Below are positions 1 to 9,129 of a stretch of DNA of 64,000 bases, piece by piece (position 1 is the first letter of the stretch; each line of letters opens with the position of its first letter). A program made the translations under genes and the position numbers. The notes below the pieces were generated by a model, which made no database searches, was not told the origin of the DNA, and saw only the letters and a program-made list of their open reading frames with translations. Source of the DNA: Labrys monachus (GTDB taxonomy: Bacteria > Pseudomonadota > Alphaproteobacteria > Rhizobiales > Labraceae); contig NZ_JAUSVK010000001.1 of assembly GCF_030814655.1 (NCBI RefSeq), positions 6,765,001-6,829,000 of the forward strand, read 5' to 3'.

Positions 1-176
1 AAGCCGGTGAGATCGGAGACGTCGCTGACGGCGAGGCCGGCCTCGACCAGCGCCTTGCGCGTGCCCCCGGTGGAGACCAGCGCCACGCCGCGCTCGGCGA
101 GCCCGCGGGCGAAGTCGATCAGGCCGGTCTTGTCGGAAACGGACAGGAGCGCGCGGGTGATGGGGGATGAGGTCAA
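1..176 (-). CDS. purH: PurH, bifunctional IMP cyclohydrolase / AICAR transformylase (N-terminal part, runs off the window)
   Basis: Only the first ~58 residues are in the window. The reading [18 protein letters not shown], followed by ALVSTGGT, is the conserved start of the methylglyoxal-synthase-like IMP cyclohydrolase domain of PurH, which acts in the last two steps of de novo purine synthesis. The best start is TTG at 176, with GGAG about 9 nt upstream. The only nearby ATG hits a stop after five codons. Other alphaproteobacterial PurH proteins have a slightly longer N-terminus, so the start is uncertain while the family is not. Confidence 0.85.
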   Translation of the reverse strand, partial: MTSSPITRALLSVSDKTGLIDFARGLAERGVALVSTGGTRKALVEAGLAVSDVSDLTG

Positions 177-304
177 GGATCGGTCTCCATTGTCTGTCCG
201 GCGGGCAGGCCGGCCCGCCGCCGTGCCGCGATGCGAGCGCACGGCGTATCGCGCCGCGGCCAGGAAGGCAACGCCCCGTGATTTCGTCCCTTGCCTGGAT
301 GGGC

Positions 305-347
305 CTAGAGCAAAGCGCGTTTAGGCAGAAGCGGCGCTTTGCTCTAG
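305..347. repeat. Inverted repeat with dispersed CTAGAGCAAAGCG motif
   Basis: Arms 305-318 and 334-347 are perfect 14-bp inverted copies around a 15-nt loop. The left arm with its extension (305-321) reappears, 15 of 17 bases identical, in reverse orientation at 51359-51375. It lies between the purH start and the end of the heparinase-like gene, both on the minus strand. There is no T-run, so it is more likely a dispersed repeat than a terminator. Confidence 0.6.
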
Positions 348-373
348 CTCTTTGTTTTTCGACGCGTCTTTGC

Positions 374-395
374 GTTTTGCCGATTCCGGCAAAAC
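374..395. terminator. Possible stem-loop after the heparinase-like gene
   Basis: A 9-bp perfect stem (374-382 with 387-395) and 4-nt loop lie about 10 nt past the minus-strand stop at 406. The stem ends in A/T runs, but no clear U-tract follows on the minus strand, so this is a weak terminator call. Confidence 0.35.
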
Positions 396-405
396 ACAAA
401 ACGCT

Positions 406-2118
406 TTAGACCGGCTCGGCCGGCAGGAAGGCCCAGGAGATGGTGTTTTCGCCGGGGGGCAGGGCGGTCACGATCTGGGTGGAGCGGCGCGGGCCTTCGG
501 GGTTGGCCAGATGCGCCGTTTCGGCGAGGGTGAAGGGGACGTCGGCGAGGAAGAGCCATTCCTTGCCGTTGGGCAGGGTCAGCACGATCTGCGTGTCGCC
601 ATTGGCGGGGCGCGCCGCCACGGCGGGATGCAGGTGGAAGCGCAGCAGCACGGGCTGCGTGCCCTTCCAGGGCGCGCGCTTGCCGTCGTGGGACTTGCCA
701 TCGAGGAAGCTGTCGCGGCCTTCCAGCGCGCCGGTGATCTGGCTCAGCGTCAGCTCGCGCTGGTGGATCAGGCCGAATTCTCCTTCATAGCCGTCATGGG
801 AGGCGGTGATGGCGATGGCGGCCGGCGTCGTCTCCCGCTTCACCGTCACCGTCCTCGGCCCCGAAAGGATGACCCTGCCGGCCATGCCGGGCTTGCGCGC
901 GCCCTCGGCGAAGACGCTGGACGAGGTGTCGTTGACGATCGCGGTGGAATGGGCGCCGGTGGAGCGGGCGAGATGGCGCCAGTTTTCCCGCCCCTGCGCC
1001 GGCGCGCCGCAATTGACGACGATGCGGAAATTGTCGGCGGAGAACTCGAAGGAGAGCGTGCCGGCATGGGCGTTGTGGGAGACCGCGAGCGGCGGCGGCC
1101 GGCCGGTGTCGACGAGGAGTACGGCGCCGTTGCCTTCCACCCGCTGGTAGCCGCCATGGGGGGCGTTCTGCACCGGCTTGCCGCGCGCGTCGTCATAGGC
1201 GAGCAGCGTGGCGATCAGGTGGGTCTGGGTATAGCCCATGCCGTTGAAGGCCCCGAAGGCGCCGTCCGCATGCCGGAAGAAGCGCAGCATCGGCATCATG
1301 CGGTCGATGGCGCCGAGCAGTTCGGGCGGCGCGAGGACATTGCGGGCGGCGAAGGACTGGCGCAGCGGCAGGAGGTCGAGCAGGAGGTCGATGACCGCCT
1401 GCGGGTTGCGGCTGATATGGACGCCGTCCGACAGCACCTGGCGGCCGAGCTCGGCGGCCAGCCAGCGCGTCGCCGGCCGACGGAGGTTGACCTTGTCGGA
1501 GAAGCAGAGGCTCGCCTGCGCCGTGGCGATCGCGCAGGTCAGCCGCGGCATGCCGTCGGCGGAGGCGCTGCCGGCCTGCAGGAGGTAGCGTGCCTGCCAC
1601 GCGATCGAGCGGACGAAGGCGCGGTGGAAGCCGCGGTCGGCCCCGTCCAGCACGAGCGGCGACTGGCTGATCCACGACAGCAGCCGCCGCGCGGTGAGCA
1701 CGGGCTCCAGCACCTCGGGCTGGAACCGCAGGCTGGAGCGCACGAATTCGCCGATCAGGCGGCGGGCGGCGGTGCGGCCCGCGGTGCCGTCGGCGGCGCG
1801 CAGGTGGCGCAGCCAGGTGAAGCCGAGCAGCGTCTCGCGCCAGACCGGCGAGGGCGGCGTCACCACGAAGGGCGAGACTTCGTTGAGGTTGATGGTCTTG
1901 CCCGCGAAGGTGTAGCGGCCGGACACGATCTCGGCGGCGCGGGTCGGGTCCGAGGCGCGCAGGTCCTGCGGCGCGAGGAGCAGCTTTTCGGGATCGCCCC
2001 GTCCGAACCGCCAGCGCAGCAGCGGCGAGATGTAGAGACGTGCCAAAGCCCTGCGGCCGGACTGCCGGGCAGCCAACGAAGACAATCTGAGCTTCGCGCC
2101 GATCATGCCGCGGCTCAT
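406..2118 (-). CDS. Heparinase II/III family protein
   Basis: 570-residue protein. The N-terminal half (to about residue 330) is alpha-helical, as in the toroid of heparinase II/III lyases, with the conserved stretch YTFAGKTINL near residue 70. The C-terminal half has the beta-sandwich signatures SHNAHAGTLSFEFS and GAHSTAIVNDTSSSV (family motif AHSTxxVDxxxSS). Members are thought to cleave uronic-acid-containing polysaccharides, but the rhizobial clade has no proven substrate. There is no classical signal peptide. It sits between rsmB and purH on the same strand, an arrangement common in Hyphomicrobiales. The start at 2118 gives a basic N-terminus; the internal ATG four codons later is an alternative. 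Confidence 0.85.
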   Translation of the reverse strand: MSRGMIGAKLRLSSLAARQSGRRALARLYISPLLRWRFGRGDPEKLLLAPQDLRASDPTRAAEIVSGRYTFAGKTINLNEVSPFVVTPPSPVWRETLLGFTWLRHLRAADGTAGRTAARRLIGEFVRSSLRFQPEVLEPVLTARRLLSWISQSPLVLDGADRGFHRAFVRSIAWQARYLLQAGSASADGMPRLTCAIATAQASLCFSDKVNLRRPATRWLAAELGRQVLSDGVHISRNPQAVIDLLLDLLPLRQSFAARNVLAPPELLGAIDRMMPMLRFFRHADGAFGAFNGMGYTQTHLIATLLAYDDARGKPVQNAPHGGYQRVEGNGAVLLVDTGRPPPLAVSHNAHAGTLSFEFSADNFRIVVNCGAPAQGRENWRHLARSTGAHSTAIVNDTSSSVFAEGARKPGMAGRVILSGPRTVTVKRETTPAAIAITASHDGYEGEFGLIHQRELTLSQITGALEGRDSFLDGKSHDGKRAPWKGTQPVLLRFHLHPAVAARPANGDTQIVLTLPNGKEWLFLADVPFTLAETAHLANPEGPRRSTQIVTALPPGENTISWAFLPAEPV

Positions 2119-2289
2119 TCTCGGTGCAAACCTCCAGGAAGCGGTCCAGGGCCGGCGGCCGCCGGCGCCGTCATGTCTATCGCCAGATCGGCCGGAACAA
2201 CGTCAGCCTTGTTGAACGCTGCTGTCCGATTGTGCAAGCCCTTCGCGCGGAAAACACGGGGCCGTCCTATGGTTTCGGGAGGGTTCTCC

Positions 2290-3615
2290 TCAGCCGGCGC
2301 GCCTGAGGCGGGCCGCGAAGAAGCCGTCCATGCCGCTCATCACCGGGTCGGGATCGGGCAGCAGCGAAGGCAGGGTACGAAGATACCCCTGCGGGGTGAT
2401 CGCCCCCTCCAGGCCGCCGATATCGGCGGGCGTCACCGGCTCCAGGGTGAAGTGGCTCCCGCCGGCGAGCAGCCGGGCGATCTGGTCCTCGCCCTCCTCC
2501 GCTTCGAGCGAGCAGGTGCAATAGACGAGCAGGCCGCCGGGCTTCACCAGCTCGGCCATGCGCCCGAGCATGCGCCGCTGCAGGTCGGCGACGGCGGCGA
2601 CGTCGCCGGCCGACTTGCTCCAGGCGACGTCGGGGTGGCGGCGGATGGTGCCGGTGGCGCTGCAGGGCGCGTCGAGGATGACGGCGTCGAAGGGCGCCGC
2701 CTTCCAGGCCAGGATGTCGGCGGCGGTGACGGCCGCCTCCAGGCCGAGGCGGCCGAGATTCTCGCGCAGGCGGATGAGCCGGTTCTCGGAGCGGTCCACC
2801 GCCGTGACCCTGGCCCCGGCTTGGGCGAGCTGCGCCGTCTTGCCGCCGGGCGCGGCGCAGAGATCGGCGACGGCGAGGCCCTCGACGCGGCCGAGCAGGC
2901 GGGCGGGCAAAGCGGCGGCGGCATCCTGCACCCACCACTGGCCCTCGGCATAGCCTTCGAGGGCGGAGACCGGGCCGTGATGGGCGAGGCGGACCGAGCC
3001 GGTCGGCAGCACGCGCCCGCCGAGCCGGTCGGCCCAGCCGGCCGCATCCGTCTTCACCGTAAGGTCGAGCGGCGGCTCGAAGCGCTGGGCGGCGGCGATC
3101 GCCCGCGCGGTGTCCTCGCCGTAGTGGCGGCGCCAGCGCTCGAGCAGCCAGGCGGGGGTGTCGGCCTCGGGCGGCACGGCGGCGAGGTGTTCGGCCTTCT
3201 GCGCCGAGACCTTGCGCAGCACCGCATTGGCGAGGCCGGAAAAGGCCTGCGCCCTGTCGTCCTGCCGGGCGAGCCGGATGGCGAGGTCGACGGCGGCATG
3301 GTCCGGCACGTCGAGGAACAGGATCTGCGCCGCCGCGGTGATCAGGATCGCCTCGAGCGGGCCGGACTTGCGCGGCATGCCCTTGGCCAGCAGCCCGTCG
3401 AGGATGGTGCCGATGGTGCCGTAGCGCCGCATGGCGACGCCGGCGATCATGCGGGCGAGGGCGAGGTCGCGCGGCTCCAGCGAACTCGCCTCGAAGGCGT
3501 CCTCCAGGGCGACGTTGCGGGCGAGCACGCCGTCGATCGCCCGCATGGCGAGGGCGCGGGCGGCGAGGCCGGGAACCTGGTCCGGGCGGGAGGAAGGAGA
3601 GGTGGGACGGGGCAA
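2290..3615 (-). CDS. rsmB: RsmB-type 16S rRNA (cytosine-C5) methyltransferase
   Basis: About 441 residues. The N-terminal third is a NusB-like helical RNA-binding domain (ALAMRAIDGVLARN onward, with DVPDHAAVDLAIRLAR). The C-terminal part is a Rossmann methyltransferase with the SAM loop DLCAAPGGKT, motif IV DAPCSATGTIRRHPD (Cys intermediate-release residue) and catalytic motif VYCTCSLEAEEGE (nucleophilic Cys). It methylates C5 of a 16S rRNA cytidine before 30S assembly, with SAM as donor. The start is uncertain: TTG at 3615 is chosen because the NusB-like fold begins soon after, the frame stays open to 3777, and no good ribosome-binding site was found. It ends in the canonical GMDGFFAARLRR tail. 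Confidence 0.85.
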   Translation of the reverse strand: MPRPTSPSSRPDQVPGLAARALAMRAIDGVLARNVALEDAFEASSLEPRDLALARMIAGVAMRRYGTIGTILDGLLAKGMPRKSGPLEAILITAAAQILFLDVPDHAAVDLAIRLARQDDRAQAFSGLANAVLRKVSAQKAEHLAAVPPEADTPAWLLERWRRHYGEDTARAIAAAQRFEPPLDLTVKTDAAGWADRLGGRVLPTGSVRLAHHGPVSALEGYAEGQWWVQDAAAALPARLLGRVEGLAVADLCAAPGGKTAQLAQAGARVTAVDRSENRLIRLRENLGRLGLEAAVTAADILAWKAAPFDAVILDAPCSATGTIRRHPDVAWSKSAGDVAAVADLQRRMLGRMAELVKPGGLLVYCTCSLEAEEGEDQIARLLAGGSHFTLEPVTPADIGGLEGAITPQGYLRTLPSLLPDPDPVMSGMDGFFAARLRRAG

Positions 3616-3971
3616 GGCGATGATCCGATGGGACCGTCTCCATAAAGGATCGGACCGGCGAGGGGAATGGCGGGACGCCCGCAAGCGCAAAATAGGCGCC
3701 GCGGCCCGGAGGGGTGATCCCCGATCGACCGTCTTCCCATCCCGCGAACGCCCCATCCCCAAGCCCGCGACCGGCAATCGCGCCTCCGGTTGCGCCGCGC
3801 GGCCCGAACCGCCTCGCGCGCTCTGGCCGTGCCGCCCGGCAATGCGCTATACCGAAGTCAGCTTCTGTTCACGCTTCTCGTGCAGGCTGTCGGTGGGGCA
3901 CCCTCGATGACCGGTTCGCCGCTGGAAGGCGGCGAGCCCTCGCAAGACATTTCGACAGGAGAATTGGTCCC

Positions 3972-4970
3972 GTGCGGTTAACGTCTCTCCTTGCCACGGC
4001 GGTCACGCTCTTCGGCGCGCTCGCCATCGCCTTGTCGGCGCCCTCCTCGGCCGCGGCGCAGTCCTCGTCCGGCGTGCCGGCCTGGCTGCAGGCCCATATC
4101 GGGCCGGACGACGGCCAGATCGCCTGGCCGGTGCTGCAGCGGGCGCGGGCGCTCTATCTGCAGAAGCGGGCCGAGGGCGAGGTGCGCAATCCCTGCTACC
4201 TCGCGATGGACGCCACGCGCCCCGGCGATCTCGGCGGCGGCGTCCTGGGGCGGCGCTTCTACGTCATCTGCGAAGGCAACGGCGTGTTCCGCGCCATCTC
4301 GGCGGGCCATGGCGGCGGCCGCGATCTGAAGGGCGCCGTGAACTTCGCAAACGGCCGGCGCTGCGCCAAGAATTTCGGCAACGCCCAGGATTCGGAGCTG
4401 ACGGCCGGCGGCGCCTATGTGACGGCCGACACCAAGACCTCCTTCAAGGGCTATTATCGCGTCTCGGCGACGCGGGAGGCCGCCTTCTTCCGCTCCTTCG
4501 TGCAGTTCGACGGCGAAGGCGAGGCCGCCAACGCCCGCCAGCGCGTCATCGGCGGCCATGCGGCCCGGCTGCTGGCGGGCCTGTGCCTGCGCAAGGCCCC
4601 GGGCAACCCCTATGCGGACCGCGACGGCTATGTGCCGGTCGGCAAGCTCAGGGATTACGCCGGCGGCCGCAGCAATGGCTGCACCAGCTGGTCGCCCGCG
4701 GACGCCCAGCAGATGATCCCGATGCTGCAGGGCAACCCGACGACGCTCTACATCTATCCCGAATCGCGCGACATCCGCGCCGTGGCGCAGGCGGTGGCGG
4801 GCGGCCGTTCCCCGGCGCAGGCCGGCTCCTACTGGAACGCCTCCTGCCTGAAGGAAATCGGCGCCCCGCGCTTCTGGCCGCGGCAGACGCTGGAGCCGAT
4901 CATCGCGCAATACAAGCAGGACCACCCCGCCCCCCCGCCCCGCCCGCTGCCGATCTGCAAGGACCCGTGA
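3972..4970 (+). CDS. Secreted murein L,D-transpeptidase catalytic domain family protein (YkuD_2-like)
   Basis: 332 residues. A GTG start at 3972 is preceded by AGGAG 10 nt away. The protein begins with a Sec signal peptide (hydrophobic core from about residue 4, cleavage near AAA-QS around residue 30). The mature part contains GRRFYVICEGN, SAGHGGGRD and late RSNGCTSWSP. The HG and SNGC motifs resemble the His/Cys catalytic centre of the YkuD_2 L,D-transpeptidase-like family. It probably acts on peptidoglycan in the periplasm. It is monocistronic and convergent with the GTPase operon that ends at 5174. Confidence 0.7.
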   Translation: MRLTSLLATAVTLFGALAIALSAPSSAAAQSSSGVPAWLQAHIGPDDGQIAWPVLQRARALYLQKRAEGEVRNPCYLAMDATRPGDLGGGVLGRRFYVICEGNGVFRAISAGHGGGRDLKGAVNFANGRRCAKNFGNAQDSELTAGGAYVTADTKTSFKGYYRVSATREAAFFRSFVQFDGEGEAANARQRVIGGHAARLLAGLCLRKAPGNPYADRDGYVPVGKLRDYAGGRSNGCTSWSPADAQQMIPMLQGNPTTLYIYPESRDIRAVAQAVAGGRSPAQAGSYWNASCLKEIGAPRFWPRQTLEPIIAQYKQDHPAPPPRPLPICKDP

Positions 4971-5173
4971 GGGGAGGGGTGAGTGCGTGGAGGTAGATGC
5001 GGGCTCTGGCGCCGGCATTCCAGATTCTGGCGCTGACCCGCCGATCGGAGTGCGGAGACGGGCGTGGCAGGCTATCGACCGTCCGCAAGGCGAGCAAACG
5101 GCCTTGCTCCGTCCAGCTACATCACTTCCTGAGACACGATCACCGCTTTAGCAACCTGATCCGCAGTTCCCCG

Positions 5174-7219
5174 CTACGTGACTTTGCGATCGATCAGCTC
5201 CGCGCGCTCGATCCACCAGCGTTTGTGACCATCACGGAGTGCGGTGCGCACTTTGTCCAGATACCGGCGCCCCCGCGAGCTGTCGGCGGCGAGATCGACC
5301 AACTCCTTCCAGAGATTGCCATCGTCGACCACTGTCCCGAATTCGATTGGGGGCAGCTCCCGGTTGATGAAATTGTCTACGACGGCGTGACGGAGCTTTT
5401 CGCACTGATCCCAATCGCGCCATACCGACCCATATGGAAGTCGCTGCTTGGCGATGCGCCAAGCCTCGCTGGTGAGGCGCTCGGAGGCCAGGGCCTCGTG
5501 GAGACGTTGTACGGATAGGAAGAAGAGCCTGCCCGTCGACTCCGATCGCCATCCTCTGGCGCGGTTGAATAGGAAGGCGGCGAGCAGGTCCTCGGCCGAC
5601 ACGTCGTCCGTAGTCCTCGTGCGTTCGACGGCCGCCACCCATGGGTCAGTCCCTACGCTGTTCGGCACGGCGTCAGGGTCGAGGATTTCGGCGAGGATTA
5701 AAAGTAGTGGCCTGTGCGACAGCCTTCCGTCCACCATGCCTTCCGCTAGCTCGTTCGTCCGCTGTGCGATGGCGCGAACCCAGCCCATTCTTGAGCGGAT
5801 ACCGGCGACGTCCATCCCCGATAGGGCGGTCACCACCGGACCAATGCCGAAGCGCTCGACAACCACCTGCGAACTATCGTCGCGGCCCGCCTCCGCGAGC
5901 GCCCTTACGATAAGAGCCGAGTGATCCTGATCGGCATCAAGCGAGCGGATCAGACTGAAGGCGTCGATAGAGGTGACTCGCCAAAACGACGCGCGCTCGA
6001 GGACGTCCCGACGGGAAGAGAGCACCGCTGCGGCCGCGCCGGGCACGGCCTCGATGACGGCCACGAGATCATCGGTATCGACTTGCGGAAGCGCGGCTTC
6101 GACCGCCCTGTACAGCGGATCCTCGTGGGTGAGGCCGTCGGCGAGCAGATACGGCTTCCATCGCAGGAGAGCCCGACCGACGATGGCCGGCTCAATTCCA
6201 AGAAGGTCGCGGTCGGCCCGCACCTGCTGCAACGCGAAGTCGAAGAGTCTGGCGTCGTCCAGGTCCAATCGCGAAAGCACGACGCGAGCGGCCGCGGCGC
6301 GTCCCATGCGCCCCTGAGCCGAACCCAATCGGTCGAGTTCGGAAATGGCGTCCGCCAACCTTAATGGACCGGCATTCGGCTCCAACGCTACGTGCAGATG
6401 AACGAGCGGAACCATCGCCGCCCGGCCACTGGTGACGTCGGAACCCACGTCGCGCAAGAATTGCCGCAGGTCGGATCGAGCCGGCAACTTGAGGTCGTCG
6501 AGGAGGGTATCGACCCAGTCGCCCCGTTCGACCGCGGAAGCGATGACGCCTTCTGGAATCCTCGGGCGACTCGATCGGCCCGCGTCCATCAGCTGGAGGT
6601 CGAACACGTCAGCCGACGTAGAGCGATCGTCCGCCGCGAACGAGCAGAAGCGGAAGGCGCGCCGCAGTCGAGGCCACTGCTGCATCCAGATCGCCACCAC
6701 GAGGCCGTCGTCGTCGGGACCTTCGCGTTCGGCGATGATCCTACTTCTCGGTTTGCCGTAGAGCGCGCTGACCCACCGCCCGACTCGCCCGAGATCGGGA
6801 GGTGGCACCGCCGTGGAAATTCTCGTCACCTCGACCTCCAGCCGGGAGGCGAAGCCGGAGCCGCCTCCCCCGGCAGGGCGCTGGAAGCACTTGAGCAGGC
6901 CGACCGCCGAGCCGAGGCGTGCGAGGTCCGCGAAGTCAATCAGGAGCGAGTGGGTCCACACGCACCCTGGCCTGCTCATTTCCGGAGCGGCCCACGTGCG
7001 GGCGAGCACGTACTTGCCCGATTCCGAGAGCGGGTAACCGGTGAGGTAACCACCCAACGGGATGCGACTTCCGCTGGCGGAGGCGTCGCTCAGCACCAAC
7101 ATCGTGCGTGCGTCAGGCTGCGGGAGCTTTAACGACCCGTTGATGAGACGGTGGCCCTCGCTGTAGCCGTGGAGCGCCTGATCGACCCTTATGCGGTCTC
7201 TGCTCAACGCATTAGCCAT
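5174..7219 (-). CDS. GAP1-like GTPase-associated protein
   Basis: 681 residues and the last gene of the five-gene operon. Near the N-terminus (residues 12-26) is VDQALHGYSEGHRLI, which I recognise as the hallmark of the GAP1-N1 domain (GTPase-associated protein 1). It is followed by a GGYLTGYPL...YVLARTW segment and CVWTHSLLID, typical of the same domain. The remaining ~450 residues are mostly helical with no catalytic motif I recognise, consistent with the GAP1 middle and C-terminal regions. In described conflict systems GAP1 accompanies double-GTPase proteins and is thought to be a scaffold or sensor; its biochemical role is unproven. The start overlaps the upstream GTPase stop (7204) by 16 nt, implying translational coupling. 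Base composition is less GC-rich than the flanking housekeeping genes. Confidence 0.75.
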   Translation of the reverse strand: MANALSRDRIRVDQALHGYSEGHRLINGSLKLPQPDARTMLVLSDASASGSRIPLGGYLTGYPLSESGKYVLARTWAAPEMSRPGCVWTHSLLIDFADLARLGSAVGLLKCFQRPAGGGGSGFASRLEVEVTRISTAVPPPDLGRVGRWVSALYGKPRSRIIAEREGPDDDGLVVAIWMQQWPRLRRAFRFCSFAADDRSTSADVFDLQLMDAGRSSRPRIPEGVIASAVERGDWVDTLLDDLKLPARSDLRQFLRDVGSDVTSGRAAMVPLVHLHVALEPNAGPLRLADAISELDRLGSAQGRMGRAAAARVVLSRLDLDDARLFDFALQQVRADRDLLGIEPAIVGRALLRWKPYLLADGLTHEDPLYRAVEAALPQVDTDDLVAVIEAVPGAAAAVLSSRRDVLERASFWRVTSIDAFSLIRSLDADQDHSALIVRALAEAGRDDSSQVVVERFGIGPVVTALSGMDVAGIRSRMGWVRAIAQRTNELAEGMVDGRLSHRPLLLILAEILDPDAVPNSVGTDPWVAAVERTRTTDDVSAEDLLAAFLFNRARGWRSESTGRLFFLSVQRLHEALASERLTSEAWRIAKQRLPYGSVWRDWDQCEKLRHAVVDNFINRELPPIEFGTVVDDGNLWKELVDLAADSSRGRRYLDKVRTALRDGHKRWWIERAELIDRKVT

Positions 7220-8142
7220 TGCAGCGGCTCGGTCAGATCGTTCGACTCCCGCTCGCCGAGGACTAGGCGAATGCGGTTGGCCGGTATGTCCACCTCACGC
7301 AGGCGGTTCGCATCGCGACGCTTCTGCGTCTTCTTCATCGGACCTTCACCCTCGGCCGGTTCTGAGTTGGCGTCGTTCCCATCGTACTCTCCGCCCTGGG
7401 CGCTGACGCCGTACACCCGGCTGGTCCAACCGTCGCGACCGGCTTCAAGGTACTGTGCGAGTAGGGGCAGCTTGGCCGCCAAGAAAGTGTCCGGCGTGAG
7501 CCTCTCTCCCTCGACCTTGTCCCAGGCGCTGATCATGACGACGATCCTGCGGCCGGCCCGTCCCACAGGAGCGTGCGAGATTAGCTGAAGCAGATCCACC
7601 AATTGCACCTGGGTCGGGGCAAGGCTCGGATGCCATTCCTTGGGAAGAGCCTGAGTCTTCTGCCTGCCCGTCGCCCTGCGTTGCGCCGCCCGTTCGGTGA
7701 CCCAGGCGGGCGGCTTGATCTTGTTGCCATTGACTAGGAGCATGATATTACCGCCGGCGAGACTTTCTCCCAGCACGCGCCCGAGTTCGCGGTCCTCCCA
7801 CATCGCGCGAAAGTCCTCGCCGGGCGCGTCGGGCATCACAACCTCGACCACGTTGCCGTCGCCGTCCTTAAGGTTCATCCTCACAGCGCTCAGGCCAGTG
7901 AGCCTAGTCCGCGCTTGTTCGGTTGCTCTTCGCCAGACTGTAACGATCTTGCGTAGGTAGCTGTGGTCGTTCTCCCCAATCGAGTCGAAGGATAGCACCT
8001 TCGCGATGCGACGTTCGTTCACTAGCTCCCATAGGGCCGCGAGGAAGGTCGTCTTGCCGGATTCGGGCAGGCCGATGATCGAAATGGAGACGCGTTGCTT
8101 GCCGCCTTCAGCCAAAGTCCGTCTCCTCGATCGCGAGGCCAT
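7204..8142 (-). CDS. Double-GTPase 1-like P-loop GTPase
   Basis: 312 residues from ATG 8142; a GTG five codons upstream at 8157 is possible. It has a P-loop GLPESGKTT at residues 24-32, a Walker B/switch II-like MPDAPGEDF, and ISAWDKVEG in place of the NKxD base-specificity motif. The very basic N-terminus (ASRSRRR) directly precedes the G domain. The features fit the DO-GTPase1 family of TRAFAC-like GTPases found beside GAP1 and GASH genes. It overlaps the upstream GTPase gene (stop 8108) and the downstream GAP1 gene (start 7219), so stoichiometric expression is likely. It presumably works as a nucleotide-dependent switch with the other operon products. Confidence 0.75.
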   Translation of the reverse strand: MASRSRRRTLAEGGKQRVSISIIGLPESGKTTFLAALWELVNERRIAKVLSFDSIGENDHSYLRKIVTVWRRATEQARTRLTGLSAVRMNLKDGDGNVVEVVMPDAPGEDFRAMWEDRELGRVLGESLAGGNIMLLVNGNKIKPPAWVTERAAQRRATGRQKTQALPKEWHPSLAPTQVQLVDLLQLISHAPVGRAGRRIVVMISAWDKVEGERLTPDTFLAAKLPLLAQYLEAGRDGWTSRVYGVSAQGGEYDGNDANSEPAEGEGPMKKTQKRRDANRLREVDIPANRIRLVLGERESNDLTEPLQWLMR

Positions 8143-9124
8143 CGAACACGCGACCACTACGGTAATGGACCCGTGCGCCCTTAGGTTCCGCGCTCGGCTT
8201 CATCCAGAAGTCCAGCATCTCGCCCAGCCCCGCGCCGCGCACGACGATCGTGTCCTTAGGCGAGGCGGAGGTGACGAACGAGCCGAATTCACCGAAGTGA
8301 TCGGCGAACGCATCCCGGACACTGTCAGCGAGGGCGCGGAAGTCCTGCTCCACTCGGTCCTTGCGGGGCGAGATCTGCACCGCGTCGTTCTTGGTCAGTA
8401 CGATAGCGAGGTTTGGTTTCCTCAGGAACGCGCCGTTTTCGATCATGCCCTGGATGATGAGCGGTATGGCGCCCATGACGTCCGCGCGATCGCTCGGCAA
8501 TGCCAGCCGACGGCCGTCCACCAGCACGGTGATCACGTCCGCCCGCCGGAGTTCAAACATGCCGATGGCGTTCGCGGCGAGGTCGGCGACCTCCTCGTAC
8601 TCCTCGCCCGACCGATCCGCGATCAGCAGTGACTGGAGCGCACCCTCGCGCCGGACGTCTATATGATAAAACCGAACCTCGCCTCGCTTGGTGCGCTCGG
8701 AGTGCGGCTCATCCCGATCCGACGCGACCCTCGCATCGTGGCATATGATCTCGAATCCGTGCAGCGTTGAGGATCCAGCGAAGGTGCAATCGGAGACCGG
8801 ACCCAGCTGCAATAGGTCGAACAGGCCTGCGATTACGCTAGTTTTGCCGGAATCGTGAACACCTATCACGCCGATCATGCGTGAGGGCAGCATGGCGAGC
8901 ACCTTGTCGGCGCGTCCGCTCTCGAGCGGGAGCGCATCGGGCAGGTGAACGCCGTCGAACGCGGCAGCAGCATTCTGACTGTCATCGTCTTGCTCGTCGT
9001 CGATCTCCTCGGGCTCCCTGCCGTAGTAGGGGCACTTGGCGAGATCATCCTGGCCTTCTACGCACTTGCCGCCTTGAGCGATGCGGCAGTCGCGGTTCGC
9101 GCAGATCACCTCTTCCTGAGCCAT
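8108..9124 (-). CDS. Double-GTPase 2-like P-loop GTPase with N-terminal Cys cluster
   Basis: 338 residues from ATG 9124, chosen because it lies 5 nt after the stop of the upstream gene and keeps the Cys cluster at the N-terminus. Cys8, Cys13, Cys21 and Cys31 look like a zinc ribbon. An acidic linker (DDEQDDDSQ) follows, then a G domain with P-loop GVHDSGKTS (residues 88-96), DRSGEE (Walker B-like) and TKND (NKxD-like). This fits the DO-GTPase2 family that partners DO-GTPase1. The Cys cluster may bind a nucleic acid or protein ligand and act as the sensor; that is inference. The 35-nt overlap with the following GTPase gene marks a tightly packed operon. Confidence 0.75.
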   Translation of the reverse strand: MAQEEVICANRDCRIAQGGKCVEGQDDLAKCPYYGREPEEIDDEQDDDSQNAAAAFDGVHLPDALPLESGRADKVLAMLPSRMIGVIGVHDSGKTSVIAGLFDLLQLGPVSDCTFAGSSTLHGFEIICHDARVASDRDEPHSERTKRGEVRFYHIDVRREGALQSLLIADRSGEEYEEVADLAANAIGMFELRRADVITVLVDGRRLALPSDRADVMGAIPLIIQGMIENGAFLRKPNLAIVLTKNDAVQISPRKDRVEQDFRALADSVRDAFADHFGEFGSFVTSASPKDTIVVRGAGLGEMLDFWMKPSAEPKGARVHYRSGRVFDGLAIEETDFG

Positions 9125-9129
9125 TGGTA

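Noticed and set aside
352-3645. 1097-codon plus-strand open frame over the heparinase-like and rsmB genes
   Set aside because: High-GC antisense shadow: Gly/Arg/Ala-rich translation without domains, opposite two genes with clear motifs.
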